Under the pieces are notes generated by a model. That model was not told the origin of the DNA, did no database searches, and saw nothing but the letters and a program-made list of their open reading frames with translations. The translations under genes were made by a program, and so were the position numbers. Below are positions 54,304 through 63,980 of a stretch of 64,000 nt of DNA, piece by piece (position 1 is the first letter of the stretch; each line of letters starts with the position of its first letter). This DNA comes from Mucilaginibacter sp. UR6-11 (GTDB lineage: Bacteria; Bacteroidota; Bacteroidia; Sphingobacteriales; Sphingobacteriaceae). The stretch lies in NCBI RefSeq assembly GCF_020880695.1, contig NZ_JAJIWO010000001.1:558001-622000 (forward strand). Reading direction: 5' to 3'.

Positions 54304-54871
54304 AATACGTCATCATACTTTTTTGATAGAGGTCTGCAAGCTTTACTCTTGCCCTTGTCAAATATACCCGGCTGGTGCTGGGCGGAATTTCAAACTTCTT
54401 CCCTATTTCCTCGTGCGAAAAACCTTCAATCTGGTGCATGTTAAATATCAGCTGCTGTATGGGCGGCAGCTCATCCATAAGCGCCATAATAGCCTGAAAA
54501 GATAGGTTATCGGGCGTCTCGATAGCTATATTCATTATTTTATCGTCGGTAATATCATCAACATACAGCAAAACCTTCCTGGCGCGGATACTATCTATAG
54601 CCGTATTCGCTGCTATTCTTCCTATCCAGCCCTTAAACACTTTTGGTAATTCATCAGGCGGCCCGGTAAAAGTAAAGTCGCCTATCTTTTTAAAGATTCG
54701 TACAAAAGCATCGTTTATCAGTTCGTTTATGCTATGCCGCTGCTTAACATACCTAAAAACCACCCCCGACAGATATCCATAAAAGGTTTTATATAAAAGC
54801 TCCTCGCATTTATTGTCCCTTTTAGCACACCCGTCAATCAGATCTTTTAAAGCCAGCTCTTTTTTTAGCAC
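54293..54871 (-). CDS. ECF-type RNA polymerase sigma factor
   Basis: 192 residues. Sigma region 2: LLYKTFYGYLSGVVFRYVK, HSINELINDAFVRIFKKIGD, GWIGRIAANTAIDSIRARK; region 4: LPPIQQLIFNMHQIEGFSHEEIGKKFEIPPSTSRVYLTRAR. GTG at 54871 starts the gene. Its 3' end overlaps the membrane-anchored partner gene by 11 nt, typical of a sigma/anti-sigma pair; the partner is thus the likely regulator. Confidence 0.92.
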   Translation of the reverse strand: MLKKELALKDLIDGCAKRDNKCEELLYKTFYGYLSGVVFRYVKQRHSINELINDAFVRIFKKIGDFTFTGPPDELPKVFKGWIGRIAANTAIDSIRARKVLLYVDDITDDKIMNIAIETPDNLSFQAIMALMDELPPIQQLIFNMHQIEGFSHEEIGKKFEIPPSTSRVYLTRARVKLADLYQKSMMTYYDK

Positions 54872-54941
54872 CTACAATAAAATTATAAACCATTGCCACT
54901 TGCGGGCAATGGTTTAGCATTATCAATTATATAATAACTGG

Positions 54942-55616
54942 TTAGTAATTTCTTACAATCTCCGCCCCAAGAGCAGTAGCATCTGTAGCAGCGTATATAC
55001 CCCGCGCCCAAATGGTATAACTATGCCCCGATAACAAATTTACGGAAGGTAGGGTAACTTTGTTAACCGTGGTGCCATGTTCCCGGATTACAAACGTATA
55101 TTGTTTTTCACCATCAATGGGTGTATAAGCGCTGTTGGCTTTGTAGGCCCTGCCCGAAACCAGCGTAGTGCCGGTATTTAAAGCCAGATCAAGCGTAGGC
55201 GAGCCGATGCTCATGTTTACAAACCTGATGTTTGCTTTACCAGCTGCCGGGCGGATAAGGCTATCCTCAAGTAAAACAAATTCGGCGGTGCTCCAGTTGC
55301 CGGTTAAAAAAGCCGAATAGAATTTACCCTGATCAAGGGTGATGTTTTTATAAACTTTTTTTTCGTTGTTACGATAAGCGCTTACTTCCCGGTTGCCCGA
55401 GTAGGCGTTTACATATTCAATACCGCCTTTATATGAAAGTGAATCATATTGGATTTTGTTAGCGTTTAAATAAATGCTCACCGCCGGCGCATCAGGCGAG
55501 GCATTATAAAACGAAATAGCCGATATGGCAGGAGGCGGCTCGTAAGTGGTTTTTTTACAGCTTACCGCGGTTAAGATAACCAGGCCGGCGGCAGCGAGTA
55601 GTTTTAAATGTTTCAT
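54942..55616 (-). CDS. DUF4397 family lipoprotein
   Basis: 224 residues. Lipoprotein signal MKHLKLLAAAGLVILTAVSC (Cys20). Two DUF4397-type repeats: ISFYNASPDAPAVSIYLNAN and IRFVNMSIGSPTLDLALNTG, with YVNAYSGNREVSAYRNNE and the tail LLSGHSYTIWARGIYAATD. Likely surface-exposed; role unknown. 70 nt upstream of the sigma gene on the same strand. Confidence 0.9.
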   Translation of the reverse strand: MKHLKLLAAAGLVILTAVSCKKTTYEPPPAISAISFYNASPDAPAVSIYLNANKIQYDSLSYKGGIEYVNAYSGNREVSAYRNNEKKVYKNITLDQGKFYSAFLTGNWSTAEFVLLEDSLIRPAAGKANIRFVNMSIGSPTLDLALNTGTTLVSGRAYKANSAYTPIDGEKQYTFVIREHGTTVNKVTLPSVNLLSGHSYTIWARGIYAATDATALGAEIVRNY

Positions 55617-55737
55617 GGTTGATAAATGATAAAAGTGTTTTTAATCTATTATCAGATAAAACGAGGGGTGTAAAGCTTTCGTTACAGTTGTATTAACTTT
55701 TTTTTTAAAAACCTCTCCTTTGGCGGATAGGGTGAAA

Positions 55738-56763
55738 CTAATTTCCCGTCAGTATTTCAACCATCGCTTTCCTGGCTTCGGCATTGCCAAAATTACCGGC
55801 AAGATGGCCTGCATCGCTGTCAATAACAACCAGTTTGGCCCCCGTCAGTTTTGCAAATTCAATTGCAGGTGCGGGGTTAACAATATGATCTTGTGCCGAA
55901 GCAATGATGAGCATTTTTGCTTTAACATGCGCCGCAGTCTCTTTTAATGAACCATTATAATCTTTTGCGATATCAAAGCCTTCTAAAGCGGCCGACTGAT
56001 AATAGGTATCGTTCCAGTCGCCGTGTTGCTGGGCCTCAGTATCCGCTAACCACTTAGGGAACTGGTCACGTGGCTTTGATCTTACTTTTTCTGCTGGGGT
56101 GGTTAGTAAAAGTTCCCATAGCATATTAACCATTGTAATTTTAGGGTTGACCTTATAGTTACCGTGGTTATATTCAGGATCGTTTTCAATAATTTTACGG
56201 TATAGCGCCCCGCGCATCATATCATAACTGGTAAACTGGGGCGTACCCACAATCGGGATAAGCAGATCAGCAAAATCCGGATAAGATACTGCCCATTGAA
56301 AAGTCTGGATCCCTCCCATTGATATTCCTGTTATGGCGTGCACATGACTGATCCCAAATTTTTGCTTCAGCAAACGGTGCTGGCTCTCAATCATATTCAC
56401 TACAGAAAAAGCAGGAAATTTTGTACCGTGTTGTTTAACGCTGTTTGAGGGAGATGAAGAGATCCCGTCGCCCAGCGCGTCAACTATCATTACAAAATAG
56501 CTGGTGGTGTCAATGGCCCTCCAGGTGTCAGGGCCAGCCAGGTTTTTAGATATGCCGCCAAACCAGGTAAGTATGAGTACTCCATTAGTTTTATCTTCAT
56601 TTAATTTACCATAGGTACGATAGCCGATCTGGCAATTAACAATAGTACCGCCGGTTACTTTCAGATCGCCGATGGAGGCTATCTGCTGACGATCGGGCTT
56701 GCTTTGGGCGCGCGAGATGGTAGTAATTAAAAGGATTGGGATCAGGAGCGTAAGATTTTTCAT
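55738..56763 (-). CDS. periplasmic alpha/beta hydrolase (homoserine acetyltransferase-like)
   Basis: 341 residues from MKNLTLLIPILLITTISRAQ, a signal peptide; an ATG 17 codons upstream is rejected. Fold markers: YRTYGKLNEDKTNGVLILTW, GGISKNLAGPDTW, catalytic Ser in HAITGISMGGIQTFQWAVS, Asp in LIIASAQDHIVNP and His in DSDAGHLAGN. The sequence resembles MetX-like acyltransferases, but export to the periplasm and weak conservation argue for a different hydrolase or esterase activity. Confidence 0.85.
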   Translation of the reverse strand: MKNLTLLIPILLITTISRAQSKPDRQQIASIGDLKVTGGTIVNCQIGYRTYGKLNEDKTNGVLILTWFGGISKNLAGPDTWRAIDTTSYFVMIVDALGDGISSSPSNSVKQHGTKFPAFSVVNMIESQHRLLKQKFGISHVHAITGISMGGIQTFQWAVSYPDFADLLIPIVGTPQFTSYDMMRGALYRKIIENDPEYNHGNYKVNPKITMVNMLWELLLTTPAEKVRSKPRDQFPKWLADTEAQQHGDWNDTYYQSAALEGFDIAKDYNGSLKETAAHVKAKMLIIASAQDHIVNPAPAIEFAKLTGAKLVVIDSDAGHLAGNFGNAEARKAMVEILTGN

Positions 56764-56949
56764 GTCTGATTCAATTGGTTTGATAAAGCTATGTAAAAGC
56801 ATGAAATATGGCAAGTTGGTAAGCGGTTACCCCGATATCACTGCTTTTGCCGACCGGGTGAATTAACAGCACTCCAGTATGCGAACACGCCCGCCTTTGG
56901 GATGCCGAAATAAATTCGGCATGACTTCAGGAAATAAACGAGGTTACTT

Positions 56950-56957
56950 TATATTTG
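56950..56957 (+). promoter_or_regulatory. -7 box TATATTTG, 4 nt before gpmI
   Basis: Exact TAnnTTTG match followed by CAAT and the GTG start of gpmI. Confidence 0.5.
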
Positions 56958-56961
56958 CAAT

Positions 56962-58485
56962 GTGGAAAACAAAAAGAAACTTGCATTAATAATATTAGAC
57001 GGCTGGGGTTACGGCCGTAATGATCAGTCGAACGCCATCCTGGCCGCTAAAACGCCGTTTTTTGATTCTTTGATCGCACAGTATCCAAACTCAACCCTGG
57101 AAGCATCAGGCATGGCCGTTGGCTTGCCGGATGGACAGATGGGCAACTCGGAAGTGGGTCATATGAACCTTGGCGCCGGTCGCACCGTTTACCAGGAGCT
57201 TGGCCGTATCAATAAAGCAGTTGATGATAATGAACTGGTAACCAACCCGGTGCTTAAAAGCGCTTTTGACTACGCTAAACAAAACAATAAAGACGTACAC
57301 TTCATCGGCTTAGTGTCTGATGGTGGTGTGCACTCGCACATTAAACATTTAAAAGGATTGTGTGACGCGGCGGTAACTTCAGGGCTGGGCAATATTTTTA
57401 TCCATGCTTTTTTAGATGGGCGTGATACGGATCCAAAATCAGGCTTAGGTTTTATTACTGACCTGGAAAATCATATCGCCAACACGCCGGTTAAGCTGGC
57501 ATCGGCAATTGGCCGTTATTATGCCATGGACCGTGACAACCGCTGGGAGCGCGTTAAACAGGCATATGATGTAATGGTACACGGCATAGGCGAACCCACC
57601 AACAGTGTTACCCAGGTTATAAAAGAGGCCTATTTAAAGGATCTGACAGATGAGTTTATGCCGCCTATTGTTAATACAGATGGCGCGGGCAAACCGCTGG
57701 CGGTGATAAAAGATGGTGACGTGGTGATCTGCTTTAACTTCCGCACCGATCGCGGCCGCGAAATTACGGTGGCGCTTACGCAAAAGGCATTTCCCGAATA
57801 TAATTTGCATCCGCTTGCACTGTACTATGTTACCATGACCACCTACGACGAAACGTTTAAGGACGTCAAGGTAATATTTACCAAAGAGGATTTGACCAAA
57901 ACCCTGGGCGAAATTTTACAGGATGCCGGTAAGAACCAGATCCGCATAGCAGAAACCGAGAAATATCCGCACGTAACGTTCTTCTTTTCGGGCGGGCGCG
58001 AAAAAGAATTTATTAATGAGAAACGCTTGATGGTACCCTCGCCGAAAGTGGCTACCTATGACCTGCAACCCGAGATGAGCGCCGAGGGTATCCGCGATGC
58101 CATCATTCCCGAACTAAAAAGCGGTTGGCCTGATTTTGTCGTATTAAATTTTGCCAATACAGATATGGTTGGCCATACCGGTGTTTTCAGTGCGGTTGTT
58201 AAGGCTGCCGAGACTGCCGACAGGTTCTGCCGGGATGTGGTGGAAGCCGGCATAGCCAACGGATACTCATTCATTATACTGGCCGACCACGGCAATGCCG
58301 ATTACATGATTAATGAGGATGGCACGCCCAATACTGCACACACTACTAACCTGGTGCCTTGTATTATTATTGATAAAGATGTTAAACAGGTAAAAGACGG
58401 CAAGCTTGGCGACATAGCCCCTACCGTACTCCATATTTTAGGCGTTACCATCCCTGAAGAAATGAGCGGGAATGTATTGGTGTAA
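56962..58485 (+). CDS. gpmI: 2,3-bisphosphoglycerate-independent phosphoglycerate mutase
   Basis: 507 residues. Glycolytic interconversion of 3- and 2-phosphoglycerate with two Mn ions. Motifs: LALIILDGWGYG (Asp13), MGNSEVGHMNLGAGR with nucleophile Ser63, AFLDGRDTDPKSG, RYYAMDRDNRWER, FNFRTDRGREIT, KYPHVTFFFSGGRE, VLNFANTDMVGHTG and ADHGNAD. GTG start; an overlapping ATG at 56960 is in another frame. Downstream overlaps the next ORF by up to 14 nt. Confidence 0.97.
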   Translation: MENKKKLALIILDGWGYGRNDQSNAILAAKTPFFDSLIAQYPNSTLEASGMAVGLPDGQMGNSEVGHMNLGAGRTVYQELGRINKAVDDNELVTNPVLKSAFDYAKQNNKDVHFIGLVSDGGVHSHIKHLKGLCDAAVTSGLGNIFIHAFLDGRDTDPKSGLGFITDLENHIANTPVKLASAIGRYYAMDRDNRWERVKQAYDVMVHGIGEPTNSVTQVIKEAYLKDLTDEFMPPIVNTDGAGKPLAVIKDGDVVICFNFRTDRGREITVALTQKAFPEYNLHPLALYYVTMTTYDETFKDVKVIFTKEDLTKTLGEILQDAGKNQIRIAETEKYPHVTFFFSGGREKEFINEKRLMVPSPKVATYDLQPEMSAEGIRDAIIPELKSGWPDFVVLNFANTDMVGHTGVFSAVVKAAETADRFCRDVVEAGIANGYSFIILADHGNADYMINEDGTPNTAHTTNLVPCIIIDKDVKQVKDGKLGDIAPTVLHILGVTIPEEMSGNVLV

Positions 58486-59065
58486 ACACATTCATAACAA
58501 AGAAATCAGCTATTCTAATTCCTCCTTCGGAAGGGGGTTGATTTTTTTGTTTGCCATCTCCATTTCTGTATTCCTTCCATCCTGCAGGCCGGATCGTGTG
58601 CAGGATGGGGCTGCGTTAAAATTCTTTGATTTAAAAGGATATTTTAAGGCCGATACGGCGCGGCTCAGAAAACTTAATCATCTTATCACCAAGACAGTAA
58701 CCCATAACGGCATTACCGAAACAAAAAAAGTTCATATCCGCAATTGGGGGCTTGAGTTGAATTTATTTAGCCAGTCGGACATTAATAAGCCCGCCTGGCG
58801 GGACAGCTATGTTATTGAAAACAGCGGCCATACCATCATATACCGTGCAAAAAACAATGATCTGAAAACCCAGCTGATCGTGATCAATAAAAAAGACGAT
58901 AATACTATTAAATGGATAATGATCTACAACAATACCCAAAACCTGCTGTACCAAACCACCGAAAAATTGAGTTATTTCCCTGACTCACTTTACATTATAA
59001 AAAAATATCAGACGGTACGTTTGTTAGGGGCTAACAAATACGTTGTAAGGGGAACGCTTAATTAA
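58472..59065 (+). CDS. lipoprotein of unknown function
   Basis: Up to 197 residues. The lipobox VFLPSC and the signal core LIFLFAISISVFLP are clear, but the start is not: the frame opens at ATG 58472 (inside the gpmI end), while TTG codons at 58538 and 58547 follow the purine run GGAAGGGGG. A mature protein of about 160 residues follows with beta-rich sequence (VHIRNWGLELNLFSQSD; KTQLIVINKKDDNTIKWIMI). Family unknown. Its end overlaps the TPR gene stop by 4 nt, convergent. Confidence 0.7.
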   Translation: MYWCKHIHNKEISYSNSSFGRGLIFLFAISISVFLPSCRPDRVQDGAALKFFDLKGYFKADTARLRKLNHLITKTVTHNGITETKKVHIRNWGLELNLFSQSDINKPAWRDSYVIENSGHTIIYRAKNNDLKTQLIVINKKDDNTIKWIMIYNNTQNLLYQTTEKLSYFPDSLYIIKKYQTVRLLGANKYVVRGTLN

Positions 59066-59691
59066 CGATGCCCCTGTGCCGAAGCCTGTTTCTCTTTCAA
59101 CAGATCGATGATCGACGCGATGTCATCTCTTGACTTATCCGTATCCAAAACCTTTTGCAGGTCGGCAATAGAGGCTTTTATAGCGCTAATACCCCTGGTC
59201 TTATCATAGAAACGGGAATTAGGTTGCAGCCTGAAAAAACCATACTCTTTATAAGCAATGCCCCGGTTTTGATAAAATGAAGTTATTTTCGCTTCGGCTG
59301 GGTTTATAGAAATGGCCTTGGTTAGATCAATTATGGCGCCCAGCAAATATTTCTCCTTTTCGGCAGCGATTTGACTTTCGGTACCCAGGCAGATCTGGGC
59401 CTTGGCGCGGTAATAATATGCATGGGCATCCGCCGGCTCAATAGCAATCTCTTTGGTAAAAGCCAGTATTGATTTGAGATAGTTATCACTGTGGAAATAA
59501 GAGTAACCCAGCATCCATAAAGCATTGGCATTGGTTGAATCTATCAAACGGCCCTTCTCTAACTGTGTAATGGCCGCTTTAAAATTCCCCTCAATATATG
59601 CCTGCTGTCCTAACTTGATATAGGCATTTTGTGATGCCGCATGTTCAACAGAAGATATGATCAGGAAAGATACTAAGATCGGTAACCTCAT
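59062..59691 (-). CDS. TPR-repeat periplasmic protein
   Basis: 209 residues. Signal peptide MRLPILVSFLIISSVEHAAS. At least three TPR-like units: AYIKLGQQAYIEGNFKAAIT, ANALWMLGYSYFHSDNYLKS, AHAYYYRAKAQICLG and later FYQNRGIAYKEYG. It probably serves as a protein-protein scaffold in the periplasm; partner not evident. Single gene, divergent from lon. Confidence 0.8.
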   Translation of the reverse strand: MRLPILVSFLIISSVEHAASQNAYIKLGQQAYIEGNFKAAITQLEKGRLIDSTNANALWMLGYSYFHSDNYLKSILAFTKEIAIEPADAHAYYYRAKAQICLGTESQIAAEKEKYLLGAIIDLTKAISINPAEAKITSFYQNRGIAYKEYGFFRLQPNSRFYDKTRGISAIKASIADLQKVLDTDKSRDDIASIIDLLKEKQASAQGHR

Positions 59692-60058
59692 TAAAAACTT
59701 TATATGTTAAACAAAATAGTATATTACTAACTCCTATAACTAAAAATTATTATAACACTGTAACAATTTTATTGAAAATATATTGGCAGCCGGTAAAAAA
59801 GGCGAAGCAAGAGTATGACTTTTTTACATCTTTACCAATTAATTTAACCACAATCAACAAAAAGCATTTAAATTTGTAATCGCCAAATAATCAAACTGAT
59901 AACTAATCAAACTAATTGATATAACACTATTGTATGAACTTGGCATAAGTCTTGAATTATAATAGCTGGCAAGTAAAAGCCGCTATTGAGTGATGTTGAA
60001 GTAGCCTTATTATACTTAAGGCTGACAACATGACGTTTATTTTATAAAAAAGCTATTG
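59692..60058. promoter_or_regulatory. 367-bp AT-rich divergent promoter region upstream of lon
   Basis: No gene. Contains TTGGCATAAGTCTTGAAT at 59940-59957, which resembles a sigma-54 -24/-12 element (GG, 10 nt, then GA where GC is expected), followed by TTATAATAG (59957-59965). Other long AT-rich stretches lack an identifiable signal. Low confidence for sigma-54; the region clearly drives lon and the TPR gene outward. Confidence 0.35.
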
Positions 60059-62536
60059 ATGAGTTTTGACCCGTTTGATTTTAAAAATGTTTTACCAGTG
60101 ATTAATGAAGATTCGGAATTCTTTCCGCTGATGTCATCAGAGGATGAAGAGGAGATGAATAATGAGCAGGTGCCTGAGTTTTTACCTATACTGCCATTAC
60201 GTAACACGGTATTATTTCCGGGTGTGGTTATACCAATTACCGTTGGCCGCGATAAATCTATCAAATTAATACGTGATGCTAATAAAGGCAGCCGCATGAT
60301 AGGCGTTGTATCACAAAAAGATGTTGCCATTGAGGACCCTACCTTCAACCAGTTAAATAAAATTGGTACTGTAGCGCTTATTATAAAAATGCTGCAAATG
60401 CCCGACGGTAACACTACCGTTATATTACAGGGTAAAAAACGGTTTTATTTAAAGGAAGAGGTGCAGAGCGAGCCTTATATCAAGGCCACTATTGAACCTT
60501 TTAAAGAAGTAAAAAAAGCCAAAGAAGATAAAGAGTTCAAAGCTATGATATCCTCTATAAAGGATATGGCGATGAATATTATCCAGCTTTCGCCAAATAT
60601 CCCGAGCGAAGCAGGCATTGCGATCCGCAATATTGAGAGCACCTCATTTTTGATGAACTTTATATCGTCAAATATGAATGCTGACATGTCTGCCAAGCAA
60701 AAGCTGCTGGAGGTAACCAACCGCCGCGACATGGCTAACCTGGTATTAGCGCATTTAACAACCGAACTGCAGTTGCTGGAGTTAAAGAACCAGATACAAA
60801 CCCGCGTACGTGTTGACCTTGACAAACAACAGCGCGATTATTTTTTAAATCAGCAGATAAAAACCATACAGGAAGAACTGGGCGGCAACACACCCGACCT
60901 GGAAATTGAAAATCTGCGCCAGCGTGCGGCAAAAAAGAAATGGACCGTTGAGGTAAAAACACATTTCGATAAAGAAATTGAAAAACTGGCCCGCACCAAT
61001 CCCGCGGCTGCCGATTACTCGGTGCAGATGAATTATCTGGAACTGTTGCTTGATTTGCCCTGGAACGAATTTACTAAAGATAATTTCGACCTTAAACGCG
61101 CTCAAAAAGTTTTAGATAAAGACCACTTTGGCCTGGATAAAGTTAAGCACCGCATTATAGAATATTTGGCTGTGCTTAAGTTAAAACATAACATGAAGGC
61201 GCCTATACTTTGTTTGGTTGGCCCCCCGGGGGTTGGTAAAACATCTTTAGGTAAATCCATAGCCAAGGCATTGGGCCGCAAGTATGTGCGTATGGCATTG
61301 GGCGGCATCCGCGACGAGGCAGAGATCCGCGGCCACCGAAAAACATACATTGGCGCCATGCCTGGCCGTATCATCCAGTCAATTAAAAAAGCGGGAGCCG
61401 CAAATCCGGTATTTATTTTGGATGAGATAGATAAAGTAGGCAACGATTTCAGGGGCGACCCGTCATCAGCCCTGCTGGAGGTGTTGGATCCCGAACAGAA
61501 CAGCAGCTTCTATGATCATTATGTAGAGATGGATTTTGACCTGTCGAATGTTATGTTTATTGCGACAGCAAATTCATTAAGCAGCATACAGCCTGCGTTG
61601 CTTGACCGTATGGAGATCATTGAGGTTAACGGCTATACAATTGAAGAAAAGATCGAGATTGCAAAGCAACACCTGGTACCCAAACAACGCGAAGCCCATG
61701 GCTTGAAGCTTAAAGATATTACGCTTAAAAATGACGTGCTGGAGAAACTGATAGAGGATTACACCCGTGAATCGGGCGTGCGCGGGCTCGAAAAAAAAAT
61801 CGGATCAGTGGTACGCGGCACTGCCAAAAACATTGCGATGGACGAGCCCTATAACACCGTAGTGAGTAAGCAGGATGTTGAAACCATATTGGGCGCCCCT
61901 ATATTTGATAAAGATCTTTACGAAGGTAATGAGGTTGCCGGTGTGGTAACAGGTTTGGCCTGGACGTCAGTTGGTGGTGATATTTTGTTTATCGAAGCTA
62001 GTTTAAGCCCGGGTAAAGGGCGTTTAACGCTAACGGGTAGTTTGGGCGATGTAATGAAAGAATCGGCAACGATAGCATTAGCTTACTTGCGTGCCCATGC
62101 CAGCTATTTCAATATTGATCCCCAATTATTTGAACAGTGGGACATCCATGTACACGTCCCCGCCGGTGCTACACCTAAAGATGGACCATCGGCAGGGGTT
62201 ACCATGCTTACTGCCTTGACATCAGCATTTACACAGCGTAAAATAAAACCTCATCTTGCTATGACCGGCGAGATCACCCTGCGTGGCCGCGTATTGCCGG
62301 TTGGTGGTATTAAAGAAAAAATACTGGCTGCCAAACGCGCCAACATTAAAGAGATCATCCTTTGCAAATCAAACCAAAAGGATATTCTTGATATCAAGGA
62401 AAACTACATCAAAGACCTTAAGTTTCATTATGTGACGGAGATGCGCGAGGTAATTAACCTGGCACTGCTGGATGAAAAAGTTAGTGACGCGCTTGATTTA
62501 ACTATTAAAGAAGGGGTTAAACCAATATTAAATTAA
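60059..62536 (+). CDS. lon: Lon endopeptidase
   Basis: 825 residues. LON substrate domain ([20 protein letters not shown]), coiled helices, AAA+ ([38 protein letters not shown], arginine finger region) and the serine-lysine protease domain: [16 protein letters not shown] (Ser) and [18 protein letters not shown] (Lys). ATP-dependent degradation of damaged and regulatory proteins. The N-terminal 45 residues are acidic ([10 protein letters not shown]), as in other Bacteroidota. The ATG at 60059 is used; the TTG directly before it is not needed. Confidence 0.97.
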   Translation: MSFDPFDFKNVLPVINEDSEFFPLMSSEDEEEMNNEQVPEFLPILPLRNTVLFPGVVIPITVGRDKSIKLIRDANKGSRMIGVVSQKDVAIEDPTFNQLNKIGTVALIIKMLQMPDGNTTVILQGKKRFYLKEEVQSEPYIKATIEPFKEVKKAKEDKEFKAMISSIKDMAMNIIQLSPNIPSEAGIAIRNIESTSFLMNFISSNMNADMSAKQKLLEVTNRRDMANLVLAHLTTELQLLELKNQIQTRVRVDLDKQQRDYFLNQQIKTIQEELGGNTPDLEIENLRQRAAKKKWTVEVKTHFDKEIEKLARTNPAAADYSVQMNYLELLLDLPWNEFTKDNFDLKRAQKVLDKDHFGLDKVKHRIIEYLAVLKLKHNMKAPILCLVGPPGVGKTSLGKSIAKALGRKYVRMALGGIRDEAEIRGHRKTYIGAMPGRIIQSIKKAGAANPVFILDEIDKVGNDFRGDPSSALLEVLDPEQNSSFYDHYVEMDFDLSNVMFIATANSLSSIQPALLDRMEIIEVNGYTIEEKIEIAKQHLVPKQREAHGLKLKDITLKNDVLEKLIEDYTRESGVRGLEKKIGSVVRGTAKNIAMDEPYNTVVSKQDVETILGAPIFDKDLYEGNEVAGVVTGLAWTSVGGDILFIEASLSPGKGRLTLTGSLGDVMKESATIALAYLRAHASYFNIDPQLFEQWDIHVHVPAGATPKDGPSAGVTMLTALTSAFTQRKIKPHLAMTGEITLRGRVLPVGGIKEKILAAKRANIKEIILCKSNQKDILDIKENYIKDLKFHYVTEMREVINLALLDEKVSDALDLTIKEGVKPILN

Positions 62537-62558
62537 CCAAATAAAAATATATTTTTGT

Positions 62559-62591
62559 GGTTCCCGCGTATGCCGTGGGAACCTTTTTTTT
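62559..62591 (+). terminator. lon terminator
   Basis: GGTTCCC (62559-62565) pairs with GGGAACC (62577-62583), with CG/CG extension, followed by T8. Its position inside the upstream extension of the next ORF shows that the next gene must begin downstream of it. Confidence 0.93.
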
Positions 62592-62608
62592 ACAACCAAT
62601 TAACCCTG

Positions 62609-63562
62609 ATGAAGAATTTTTTTTTACCCCTGTTATTCATTTTAATAACCTCATGCGCTATTGCCCAAAACCACCGCGATGAAGTTGGCATACAGTCGGA
62701 TAATGACTCTTACCTGGGTCAGGGATCAGACCGTTATTATACCGATGGCCTGTTTCTTTTTTACCATCACGCGTTAGATGTTAAGGGTAATAACGTACTG
62801 GCTAATAAGGTACTTGGCTTTGAACTGGGGCAAAAGATCTTTAATCCGCGTGGCGGTAATATTCCTTCAGCGCGCTATGTCGACCGGCCATTTGCCGGTT
62901 ATTTATACGCGGGTGCCAACCTGAATTTTCTGTATAAAAATGAAAGCAATATAAAATTTGGCGCACAATTAGGCGTGGTTGGCCCGGCGTCAGGCGCACA
63001 GGCGGCCCAAACCTGGGTACATAAAACGTTTGGTTTTTACACGCCTACCGGCTGGCAATATCAAATAAAGAATGATGTAGAGCTTAATCTTTCCGCAGAG
63101 TACAATACACTGCTGGCCAGGGATACCGCCGTTGATCTTTCGTTTACCTCATACGCCAACCTGGGCAACGGCTTTACCGGCGCCGGCTTTGGCGGCTTGG
63201 TAAGAATAGGTGTCTTTAATAAACTGTTTAACTCGGCCAGTACAGAAAGCAGCGTTATTGCCGATAATGGTGCTACACCTGCTATTAAACATGAGTTCTT
63301 TCTATATTACAGGCCCATGCTTAATTTTATAGGTTATGACGCTACGGTGCAGGGCAGTTTATTCAGAAAACATGACGACCCAACCAGTGATGAAATTACA
63401 CTTATGCCCCAGCGCGTCATGCTTAGCAATGAAATAGGCTTAACTTATACTACCAACCGCTGGACCTTTGATGCCGCAGCTACCTTCCATACCAAAGACG
63501 TTAAAGAAATGGTAAGGACGCACCAATGGGGATCGGTAACCGTCTTATACAAATTTCACTAG
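62609..63562 (+). CDS. LpxR-like lipid A 3'-O-deacylase / outer-membrane barrel
   Basis: 317 residues from MKNFFLPLLFILITSCAIAQ, a signal peptide. LpxR-like motifs: IQSDNDSYLGQGSDRYYTDG (Asn-Asp pair and the Tyr-Thr stretch), RPFAGYLYAGANLNF, LGVVGPASGAQAAQTWVHK with the catalytic-His position. Barrel strands follow to the aromatic-poor end (VTVLYKFH). LpxR removes the 3' acyloxyacyl group from lipid A in the outer membrane with calcium. Activity on this organism's lipid A is inferred. It lies after the lon terminator, so it has its own promoter. Confidence 0.85.
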   Translation: MKNFFLPLLFILITSCAIAQNHRDEVGIQSDNDSYLGQGSDRYYTDGLFLFYHHALDVKGNNVLANKVLGFELGQKIFNPRGGNIPSARYVDRPFAGYLYAGANLNFLYKNESNIKFGAQLGVVGPASGAQAAQTWVHKTFGFYTPTGWQYQIKNDVELNLSAEYNTLLARDTAVDLSFTSYANLGNGFTGAGFGGLVRIGVFNKLFNSASTESSVIADNGATPAIKHEFFLYYRPMLNFIGYDATVQGSLFRKHDDPTSDEITLMPQRVMLSNEIGLTYTTNRWTFDAAATFHTKDVKEMVRTHQWGSVTVLYKFH

Positions 63563-63969
63563 ATATCAAAATTGCGTTTTCTGCTTTCTTTTTTAGCAGA
63601 AAGCATTTTTTTATTATCCAGCCGTTCGGCTTTTGCTTTTTTACCGGGCCTGGTGGCCTTACGTGGTTTTTGTACCTGCAGCGAACGGGTTAACAATGCA
63701 GTTAACCGTTCCAGCGCTTTTTCTTTATTTAGGTATTGACTGCGTTCTTCGTCACAAATTACCTGCACGTAACCATCTTTATTCAGCCGGTTTTGCAATT
63801 TTTCATTGAGCAGTTGTTTCTCATCATCAGTAAATAATGCCGAATTATCGACAGAAAATAACAACTCAACCTTACTTGACACTTTATTTACATTTTGCCC
63901 TCCTTTTCCCCCACTGCGGGATGTTTTATAAAAGGTTTCTTTTTGCAGACCGGCTTTAGAAAAACTCAT
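63559..63969 (-). CDS. arfB: alternative ribosome-rescue peptidyl-tRNA hydrolase ArfB
   Basis: 136 residues from MSFSKAGLQKETFYKTSRSG. The GGQ motif (SGGKGGQNVNKVSSKVELLF, residues 23-25) releases nascent chains on stalled ribosomes, and the tail is rich in Lys and Arg (RKATRPGKKAKAER, KESRKRNF) for the mRNA channel, as in YaeJ/ArfB; this distinguishes it from prfA/prfB. A TACCTTTG box (plus-strand 63973-63980) is 3 nt before the ATG. It overlaps the LpxR-like gene by 4 nt at the tails. Confidence 0.93.
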   Translation of the reverse strand: MSFSKAGLQKETFYKTSRSGGKGGQNVNKVSSKVELLFSVDNSALFTDDEKQLLNEKLQNRLNKDGYVQVICDEERSQYLNKEKALERLTALLTRSLQVQKPRKATRPGKKAKAERLDNKKMLSAKKESRKRNFDI

Positions 63970-63972
63970 AGC

Positions 63973-63980
63973 CAAAGGTA
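63973..63980 (-). promoter_or_regulatory. -7 box TACCTTTG, 3 nt before arfB
   Basis: Exact TAnnTTTG match on the minus strand with only GCT between it and the ATG. Confidence 0.5.

Noticed and set aside
62555..62608. N-terminal extension of the LpxR-like gene
   Set aside because: It contains the lon terminator and precedes the signal peptide.
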